From positions 62,001 to 126,000 of the forward strand of contig JAQGEQ010000061.1 in assembly GCA_034620365.1 (NCBI GenBank): a stretch of 64,000 nucleotides of DNA, in the 5' to 3' direction. Source of the DNA: Pegea sp. RAD2-039. Taxonomy: Eukaryota; Chordata; Thaliacea; Salpida; Salpidae. Numbering within the stretch: the first letter of the stretch is position 1; each line of letters opens with the position of its first letter. Shown here one piece after another: positions 53,458 to 64,000 of this stretch. The position numbers and the translations under genes are program-made. The notes below the pieces were generated by a model. That model saw only the letters and a program-made list of their open reading frames with translations. It was not told the DNA's origin and searched no databases.

Positions 53458-53873
53458 TCCAACTGTTCAAACTGATTCGAACCTAATTTCAAATTTGGCT
53501 AAACTCTTTAATTACTAGAAAGTTTATAATAAATTAAAATTGAATCAACAATTTTATTTAAACTAAATTAGCAACAAAATATTTTGTCAACATCGTCAAT
53601 GTGAAGATAGCAGATGGTTGTGACGAAGCAAATGTTTTTCAAATTTATTTGTTTTATTAGAAGTAAAAACATTTGTAAAATTTCAAGTTAAATTTGTTGA
53701 TCATCAATTCGATTTCATCAAACTTGAAGATTCATGAGGATCGATCGATTGATTGATTGTTGAAACTTCTCGATAAAAATTTTGCCAAAAAATCAGAAAA
53801 TATTTCGAAAAAAGTTGTTTTAAAAATGCAAAAAAAAATGTTTAAAATTTTTTTATTTTCAACAAAAATAATT
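53458..53873. other. AT-rich spacer between WDR86-like and colipase-like genes
   Basis: No gene. It holds the 3' UTR of the upstream WD40 gene and the 5' flank of the colipase-like gene. A weak acceptor-like GAACAG ends 5 nt before the colipase-like ATG. Confidence 0.5.
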
Positions 53874-55810
53874 TCATGAATCATTTCTTGATGTTGTGAC
53901 GTCATCAAGAGCTTGCCACAACTTCCGGCTGCTTCTTTTTCGAACTTCTCGTTGATCAAAAGGTGATGACACCAGGATTTCATCAACTTCGTTTTTGGTC
54001 ATTTGCAAAATGTCATCAGACTGCAATGATGACGTCATCTGATCCGCACCCGAAGATGACGTCACTCGCCCCTCATCCAAATGGCATGATGACGTCATCT
54101 TTGTGCGTTTTTCTCGACTACAAATCACTATGATGACGTCATAGCATCAACTTGACAATTGTTATGTCACCTCATCATTATTGAGTGTTTCAACGACAAA
54201 CTGAAAGTTGGAAGATCTTCATCCCGATCTTCATCGCGATCTTCATCGCGATCTTCATCGCGATCTTCATCTCGATCTTCATCTCGATCTTCATCCCGAT
54301 CTTTTTGGTTGTTATTCTCATTTTGATTCTTTTTCTTATGACTTCGCATCTTGTCATTCGATGGTGTGATGACGTCATCGCTATTCGCGTCACTCGCTAA
54401 TTCCGAAAGATCCCAGATTTTTACGCTTCCATCGTATGAACACGACAACAACATCTCGTCACGCGCCTGCGTATATGACGTCATCGATTTCCTTAATCTT
54501 ATCGATGACGTCACAAACCAAAATAGCGTTGACAGCGAAAAGATGCCCCTTAAAGACTTTCCGAAGAAGACCAGACTTGATATCGAAAACCCGGATGTGT
54601 CCTGCTCCGCATCCAGTTAACACTGTGACGTCACAACTTCGTGATCGTCCATAAAGTCATAAATATGTGACTTACGAGTTCCGCGATAAATTTGCATGTC
54701 TGAGATCATGTGAGCGTGCTCCTTATACCTTCTGATGACGTCACCGTAATCGGTTACCCAGCAACAGACTGAGCGATCTAATGACGCAGCGAAGAGTAGT
54801 TTGCCAGAAAGCTGTAAGAAGATGCGGTTGTCATAGTAACTGGGGCGTGAGAGGCGTGGGGCACCTGAAGACGTGTTATGGTGTCGGTGGGACCCTTGAA
54901 AGTTTGCAGTAAACGCCCTACTTGCAAATCCCACTTAATGACGCTTTTATCACGTGATCCGCTATACAAGACGCGACGTTGTACATCGAGCGCTAAACAC
55001 GTGACTGAACCGTGATGGCCACGAAGTGTCGCTTTACATTTCGATGTCCGAACTTCCCAGATCTTCACCGTCTCATCTGTTGATCCTGCAAGGTACAATG
55101 TCGTGACGTCATCAAAATTACATCACTAACCTGTAATGATGACGTCATCAGTGGTTTGTAGATCGAACGTTTTGTTGTCATCATCTTCTCGTTGATCAAT
55201 TGGAAGATACACGAGACACGACACACTGCTCACGTGACCACGAAACGTACTGATGACGTCACCGGCGAGAAGGTCGCAACACGTCACTGATTTGTCGTAG
55301 GATGCAGAGAACAGAAAATTCTTGAAGAAAATTATTTCATTGATTTTCTGACTGAAGAAAAGCGAATCGTGATTATTATGACGTCATCGTACAAATGACG
55401 TCATAATCGCACCTATGATTGTCCAGTTTCATGACACAATTTCCGGTCGCGATATTCCACTTCCGAATGCTACAATCGAATGATGACGTCACAGCAAACT
55501 TGTGTCCGAAGATTTTACAGCAAGTGACGTAACCAGTGTGTCCTTCGAGGACAAGTTTGCAAGAAAAGCTTTTCATGTCCCAAACGCGCGCGGTTCTATC
55601 ATCACTTCCGGTTAAGATCACTTTAGATTTTGATGAATAATCCACACAATTGATTCCTCCTGTGTGTCCCTCTAATGTCTAAATAGCTGGTTGCTTAGCA
55701 ACCTCTCATTTGAATAACACGCGCTGACTCACTTTGATCAGACTTCTTTTCAACTCTCTACCGGATGAAGATCCTAATCTCTTTTTTCGAGCCGATGTTC
55801 CGTTCCCCAT
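53874..55810 (-). CDS. WDR86-like WD40-repeat protein with acidic repeat tail
   Basis: The ATG at 55810 encodes MGNGTSARKKRLGSSSGREL, an N-myristoylation-type start. WD repeats follow: VILTGSDDRTARVWDMKSFS; FAVTSSFDCSIRKWNIATGN; FLFSASYDKSVTCCDLLAGD; GSTDETVKIWEVRTSKCKAT; LYSGSRDKSVIKWDLQVGRL; LFAASLDRSVCCWVTDYGDV; GAGHIRVFDIKSGLLRKVFK; and MLLSCSYDGSVKIWDLSE. Order and spacing follow vertebrate WDR86. The tail carries seven Arg-Asp-Glu-Asp units from a minisatellite. A last exon (start about 54,114, stop 53,874) has MTSS/DDV peptides encoded by CRE palindromes and a KRSSRKLW basic motif. That exon follows a 40-60-nt intron and has no counterpart I recognise in WDR86. Function of the family is poorly known. 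Confidence 0.83.
53900..55491. promoter_or_regulatory. CRE cluster in WDR86-like gene
   Basis: At least 15 exact TGACGTCA octamers, in introns and inside exons. In the last exon four are read as Met/Val-Thr-Ser-Ser or Asp-Asp-Val. E-boxes CACGTGAT (54,951), ACACGTGAC (54,997) and TCACGTGAC (55,230) are interspersed. Confidence 0.85.
54214..54297 (-). repeat. 12-bp coding minisatellite, 7 units
   Basis: Seven tandem copies of GATCTTCATCNC. Read on the minus strand they encode seven Arg-Asp-Glu-Asp units in the WDR86-like tail. Units differ only at one position, suggesting recent expansion. Confidence 0.9.
55689..55703. promoter_or_regulatory. X-box palindrome in WDR86-like first intron
   Basis: GGTTGCTTAGCAACC lies inside the mini-intron that follows the first exon. 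Confidence 0.6.
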
Positions 55811-57898
55811 TTTGAAGGAAGCAGCAAATTTTATACTAACGTCATTTACCAACAAAAATCAGTCAAGCAGAACGACGTAAGGGAAAACCCCGAACTGAAA
55901 TTTTATTTTGAAACTTTTTCAAATATTTACTGAAATTTGATAAACTAATGAATTGTTCATCTGTCAATAAAATTCTAATTTTTAATCAAATGAAATCTTT
56001 TTTCTTTCTCTATCAGCTCAATGATATTTCTGTTCTGTATTTTGTCGTTTTTGTGAGCATACCTCTTGTATGCGTGACTGAACCTTTAGAAGAAAAATTT
56101 TAATGAATTTTACATGAGAACTTTCATTGAAGCGTTACATTTTGTTAAATTAAATTGAAATAAAATACCAAAAAACGTCAGTTTAAAAATGAGCCAAAAA
56201 TTAGTGGAGAAATTCGTGAACAAAAAAGAAAATTTCTTCAATTTAGATAAATAGCTTATAAACAAATAATCGACCACCAGATGATGCTGAAGTGACGTAA
56301 TCGTGATGACGTCATCAACCACTAAAGAGAAGCTTGTAATCAATTTTCATCAAAGACAAAAAAAAGATTTATTTTTTATTAGATTAAAAATGATTTGAAG
56401 TATTAAGAATGAAATTTTCGATGAAACTGTTGATTTAATGGTGGCTTCGGGAACAGCTTCTTTAATCTTAAACTAATTTTTCGGTTTCTTTTCTATGAAA
56501 AATATCCTTGGAATTTGAACTTTACATTTGGTAACTTCGCTAACCACTTTACAAGATTTCTTTCTGTATGATGGTTTATCTGGCAACCATATCCAAATCT
56601 TGTCGCCAACTAAGAAACCAATATTTGGTTTCTGCTGATTAATTAACAAATTAATATTTTGATGTTTCATCTAAATATTTCAAATTTTAATCTTGATTGG
56701 TTGATTATTAAAAACTTTATTCTGTGAAAATATTGAGTTTTAAAGTGATGCCAAATCAGTTTATTTAAATTAATTTAAATTTGAATTAAAAGATTCTTAA
56801 ATCACAATTATCTTGGATAAATCAGAGATCAATCTTTTTATTTCTATTCGAAGTCAAATTTTCAAAGTTTATTTCAACAGAAGTTTTATTGTTTGATTTT
56901 TCTTCAATCTTTTTCTAAAAGAACAAATGATTGTCTAATATTTGATTTTTTAGTTTATAGAAAGTCTGAAAAGAACTCAATAATTGAAAATTGTTGTTCT
57001 GATCTTTCTTCAAGTGATTGATTCGGTACTTTTATAGATGCCTAAAAAATAGAGAAGTTATTTACTAACACATGAGAAGAACTGACAATAACACAGATAT
57101 CAAAACTGGAACCTTTAATTGGATCTTCCCAAAAACAGTGTTTCAAATCTTCTTTCAGTGATTTTGAGGTAAATAAAAATAAATTAAATTTTCTGCTGAA
57201 TTTATTTGGAAATTAATAAAAAAAATTTAAATAATTTGAAGAGATCTTTTCTATGAACTTTTAAAATATTCGATTTTAAAACTTTAATTTTAAGACTTAC
57301 AAAAAAATGTTGTTGATAAATAAGAATTAAAATTTCTAAACATTAATGACAACATAAGAGACAATATTTCAAATATCCACTATTTATGAAGATGTCAGTT
57401 TATCTAATACTTCTTAAGACATAAGATTCATGTTTTTGTTGGACTTATACTTCCTCTCTTCATTTATAATTCAGTTAATGCCTCTGTTTAAGGTTTTTTT
57501 TAAGGTGCTTGAGTAAAACTTGTAGTTTTTGAAATACTTTTGATTTCTTTACACAAATTAAAGATTTCATTTATTAGTGATGTAAACAGTTTGATAAGTT
57601 TGAAAACAAATCACTTTTCTTCTTTAAGATTTTGATCCGTTTCTGAGTCGAACTTCTTCAAGATCTGTCAATCTGAAGATCTTTAAAGATCTTCGAAAGA
57701 AAAATAATAAAATCGGTTTTTGATTCCAACATTATTTACAAAAATCATCAAAATTTTGTAGCAGTGTAAAATTCTTTTAACAAAATTAAAATATTTAGAA
57801 AACATGTTTTGAAACACTGCAGCACTTGATAAATTAATTGAAAACACTTGACACCATCAAATTATTAAATTCAAATTATTAGCGATGAGCTGAGAGAG
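55811..57898. other. AT-rich intergenic DNA
   Basis: Divergent spacer between the WDR86-like and Tie-like genes. One CRE near 56,309. No gene supported apart from the small retroelement-like frame listed separately. Confidence 0.5.
56473..56670 (-). mobile_element. possible LTR-retrotransposon integrase C-terminal remnant
   Basis: A 65-codon frame contains NIGFLVGDKIWIWLPDKPSY followed by a Lys-rich strand (KSCKVVSEVTKCKVQIP). A VGD-x-VW-x-W strand after a helix, then basic residues, is typical of the SH3-like C-terminal domain of gypsy/BEL integrases. No other pol domains are visible. Confidence 0.35.
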
Positions 57899-60363
<2,465 letters not shown>

Positions 60364-62717
60364 CAAATTGATGTTTTGTTTTTGAAGTTTTATAAAAATG
60401 AAAACTTTTTTGAAATCTTTGAATAATTTTAATAAAAGTGAATTTTGATCAAATTTTTTGTGAGATTTTTTTCAAGGAATCTGATTTCAATAATTTTCTT
60501 TTATTAGTTTTTTTGATACTTTCAATATTTATCAGACTTCAGCACCTAAATAAATTTCACAATTTGTAAAATATGCAAATAATACATCACCAAAGTGGCA
60601 GAAGTTAGAGAATGGAATCAGCTGATCTCAGACACGCTTGTGACTCGAAAACTTATCCGGATGCACTCAGCTGTTTCAACAAAGATCGTGATCTGATCTT
60701 CTACGAATAACTTCCTTATTTATGTTGAAATATTTTCTCAATGATAATTTATGTAAAAATCAAGAAAGGTTTGATTAGAAGTTTACTTTGGTTTGCAACA
60801 AACTGATGATTAAACTGAAAAGTTCCCTTTAAATTCTCATTATTTTCAACTTTGACAACTTCATCAAAACTTCTTCTCTTTTTAACTTCCTCAATCTTTC
60901 CGGATCTTTTCTGTTATAAATTTAAATTAACTTTATTCCTGACTTTCTGACTCACATGAAGAGTCCTTCTCTTTTTTCGATCTGATGCAAAAATGGGACC
61001 TTTTGAGAGTAATTCTAGATAGTTGGGACTTTTGTGTTGAGATCTTCAAGATCAGTCTACAAAACTCAATAAAATTGATGATGATTGAAAGAATATTTCA
61101 GAAAATATTTAAATCAGAGCAATAAAGGTGATAAAAATCAAATCTTCAGAAGAACTTTGAGGTGTGGAAGACACGGTTGTTTGTAAACTTAATAGGTTCA
61201 AGTTAGTTTATCAAATGATTTTTACTTCAAGTAAGATTTGAACAGAGATTGCTGGATAACCACAAACCTCAGCAGGTAAATTAAAAGATCAAAATAATTA
61301 AGTTTCGCTTTTGATCTTTTTCTGGCTTTTAGTTAAAAAGAAAAAGATAATTAAAAAGAGGAACAAGAGAGTGTTGAGAAGTTGATTTAAATATAAGTGA
61401 AAATGTAAATTTCAATATATATTGAAGATATTTGTGGTTTTATTTTAAATATATTCAAATTTAAAAGTTGAAGTTATTATTGTAGACCTAAAAGGAAATT
61501 TGGAAAATAGTTTCAACTTTTGCTGTTATTTAAGTCTCAAAGAAAATTGAATAATTTTTCTTACTATAGAAATTACAATTCTACTTTTATCAGCTAAGTA
61601 AGTAAATGTTTTTTCACTAAAGTATTACCTAACTTGCCAAAAAAAGAAGTTGGCTTCACACCAAACGTTGGATTATAACTTTTTAAGGAGATTATCTTCA
61701 AATATCTTTTTATAGAAATGAGACAAGCATGTATTTTGATGTTTTCAAAGCTTTAGGTTTTTAACACTTTCAAAATAATTACAATTTTTCGGTTTATAAA
61801 AAAAATTATCTTTTAATTAAAATTAATGGATTAAAACACTATTCACAAATAAATCAGATTCTTTCACAAAAATCTTGCTGAGATGGAGCTTGTGAGAAGA
61901 TTATCTTCTCTTTAAATTATCTGTCAGACTTCTAACAAATAATTAATGAGATTTAAGGTCTTAAAGTTTCAACGAATCAATAAGATGCTCGTGAACTCTT
62001 ACATCAACTGAATCAATCATCGGATGACAACGGGATGAAGTCTTTGATCTATTATGCCAACTCCGCAGATTCGAATCTTTATAAGACTCAAAAGTTAATA
62101 AAAGGATAAATTTCGCGCTAGGAGTCAAGTACGCAGTAAACGAGTTCATGAGAGTTTTTGCAACTGTCAATAAGCTACTTGTAAGATTCTGTTTAAGATT
62201 CTGTAGAATTTAGAGATTCTTGTTTAAACTTGTTGATGATATTTAAGTAGATTTGAAGATCAATCAATAAATTCAAATGTTGACTCATTGAAACAAATTG
62301 AACAATTTTTGAACAACTTAAATACTTCACAAAAGAAACGTCATCCTATTTTTCAATCGATTTCACACCAAACAATAAACCATCACAAATAACAGGATGT
62401 TCACAAACAGAAAATTTACAAAAAATTAATAAATGAAAAACCAATTTTCTATAATTTTCTTTATTTATGATAATTATTACACACTCTAAATATTTCAATT
62501 CTTTAATTTTCTGTCTAAAATAATAAAAAAATTGATAAGCTGTATTCTAGATACTTGAAAGATATACAAGAAAAAAATATTAAATGTTGATAACAAAATA
62601 TTTTGTGATAATTTGAAAAGATTCACTTGTCGAAGGTAAAATGATTATTTAATATTTTAATGAGAATTTTAGACAAATAGTGATAGAGATTGAATAGAAG
62701 TTCATATTCGAGTTGAT

Positions 62718-64000
62718 CTATGGAACAGTGACATGAAAAGGACTCCCTGGAATATGTTCTTCGCCCCATTTTACAAAAAGAACATATTTTCCACTTTCAC
62801 TCGCAATATACGTAATATTAAATCGGTTTTGGCCTAAATGCTTGACGGTGACCTCTTCAATCGGAACCTCTGGTCCAAGAACACCAACTAACAGCATGTT
62901 ACTTCCTTTAAACAAATTCGACAACAAAAATCAGCTGATTTTTATGCAAATTAGATCGAGTAACTAACCAGCGTGTGTGCAGTCAACCGTGAAAGCGTTT
63001 TCACCAACTCTAGCTCTTCGCAAACCGCTTCCAAAAGCGCGAGCTTTCGTTGCATCAGATTCAATTTTCTGAACAAAATTCCGGTCACCATGGTAACCGA
63101 GAGTAGTGACGACTAACCTGTTGACTCTCTAGTGCTGATGTAGCAGTGACAGGAAAGGGACTTCCTGGAATATGTTCATCATTGAATTTAACACAGACCT
63201 CATAGTCACCAGCTTGCTTCACGATGTAAGTCACTCCACAAGTTCCATCTTTCTTATCATCAAAATTGATTTCAGCTTTCGAGGGTCCTTCAACAGCAAT
63301 TGATAATCCCCCTGCCCCAGCTTCACGCGTCCAGATATTAAACTCAGCTGAAGGACATCAAAAATGAAAAAAGGAATTTTTATCACAAAGTTTTAACCAG
63401 GTGTATCCACAACAGCTTTTTCTAGTCCTGGACCACCAGCGGTCACACGGTGGGCCCCACCTTCATTTAGTGGACCAACAGTGAACATGAAAGGACTCCC
63501 TGGGACATGTTTACCAAAGTACATCACGTTAACCATATGAGTTCCCATCATCTGTTAGAAGTTGGATGTTGAATCAGTTGTAATTTTGAAGAGAGTTACT
63601 TTTGGAACAAATCGGATGTTGTAGCTGTTCTCTTCACTTGATTTGATGATTTCTGCTTCAAGGACATCTTTGTTTGGATCAATCACTTCCGCATGCAAGT
63701 TCCTCAATTCAGCATCTATTGAAATTTAACTCATTAAAATCTCTGAAAACTAAAATGGTCGAAAGCGAAAAAGGCCAGAAGATAAAGAAGAGAAGAAAGA
63801 CCTTCACATCGAGAAGATTGTTCTATTCTTGAATAGTTTTCATGAGAAGTGTAACGAGGAGAGAATGAAGAAGTAGAAAGAACAGTATAAGGAGATAAAG
63901 AGTCTCTTTCGATGATTCTTCTTCCACTAACAATCTCTTCACATCTACTATATGATCTTGTAGTAGTTTGTGAGATTACATTCTTCCATGTCTCTAAATA
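62718..64000 (-). CDS. filamin C-terminus, 5' part cut by window edge
   Basis: Actin-crosslinking scaffold; this is the last part of the protein. Stop at 62718. The final Ig-like filamin repeat ends [20 protein letters not shown] then TVP, the usual end of the dimerisation repeat. Preceding repeats show [20 protein letters not shown] and [20 protein letters not shown], each with the H-x-PGSPF signature, and [20 protein letters not shown] at a repeat start. Further 5' (63.8-64.0 kb) is a Ser/Arg/Tyr-rich stretch without filamin-fold motifs ([20 protein letters not shown]), which fits a hinge or inserted linker. At least five exons lie within the window. Orthology to a specific vertebrate filamin is not implied. 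Confidence 0.92.

Noticed and set aside
54185-54400. 71-codon plus-strand frame rich in Ile and Phe across the minisatellite
   Set aside because: Antisense to the Arg-Asp-Glu-Asp coding repeat of the WDR86-like gene, whose frame continues from WD repeats.

Overview
The window is nuclear DNA from a multicellular animal (metazoan). Genes are split by spliceosomal GT-AG introns, use the standard code, and include animal-specific families: a Pax2/5/8-type paired domain, a Tie-receptor-like ectodomain, macoilin, filamin, a colipase-like secreted protein and a WDR86-like protein. Introns range from about 45-60 nt up to a few hundred nt, intergenic DNA is very AT-rich, and there are decayed non-LTR and LTR retroelements. 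The sequence does not let me name the species; a non-vertebrate, possibly early-branching animal fits best.

Layout, left to right: mitochondrial aspartyl-tRNA synthetase (minus, cut by the left edge); intronless UBE2N/Ubc13 (minus); many-exon UBE2O (minus); two LINE relics end to end (12.3-14.2 kb); the ribosome-biogenesis AAA ATPase NVL (minus); an AT-rich gap with two unexplained ORFs; AAR2 followed after 166 nt by mitochondrial malonyl-CoA:ACP transacylase MCAT (both minus, possible operon); a 4.6 kb AT-rich gap holding two near-identical 655-bp direct repeats; CDK1 (plus); a Pax2/5/8-like transcription factor (minus); an unrecognised Ser/Thr/Gln-rich protein (minus); macoilin (plus); TAF10 (plus); a colipase-like secreted protein (minus); a WDR86-like WD40 protein (minus); a Tie-like Ig/EGF membrane protein without a kinase (plus); and the C-terminus of filamin (minus, cut by the right edge).

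The genes do not form one pathway. UBE2N and UBE2O are both ubiquitin-conjugating enzymes, DARS2 and MCAT are mitochondrial, and NVL, AAR2 and TAF10 are nuclear housekeeping factors.

The strongest signal is not a gene. The palindrome TGACGTCA (cAMP-response element, CRE) occurs about 75-80 times by eye, whereas base composition alone predicts fewer than one. The copies are concentrated in GC-richer, CpG-bearing domains (about 29.2-34.3, 39.9-42.6, 48.1-50.1, 52.9-56.3 and 58.3-60.4 kb), where nearly every 45-60-nt mini-intron carries one or two. Some copies lie in exons and are read as Met/Val-Thr-Ser-Ser or Asp-Asp-Val. RFX-type X-boxes (GTTGCCATGGCAAC and relatives) and E-boxes (TCACGTGA) share the same domains. 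The AT-rich gaps and most housekeeping genes nearly lack all three.
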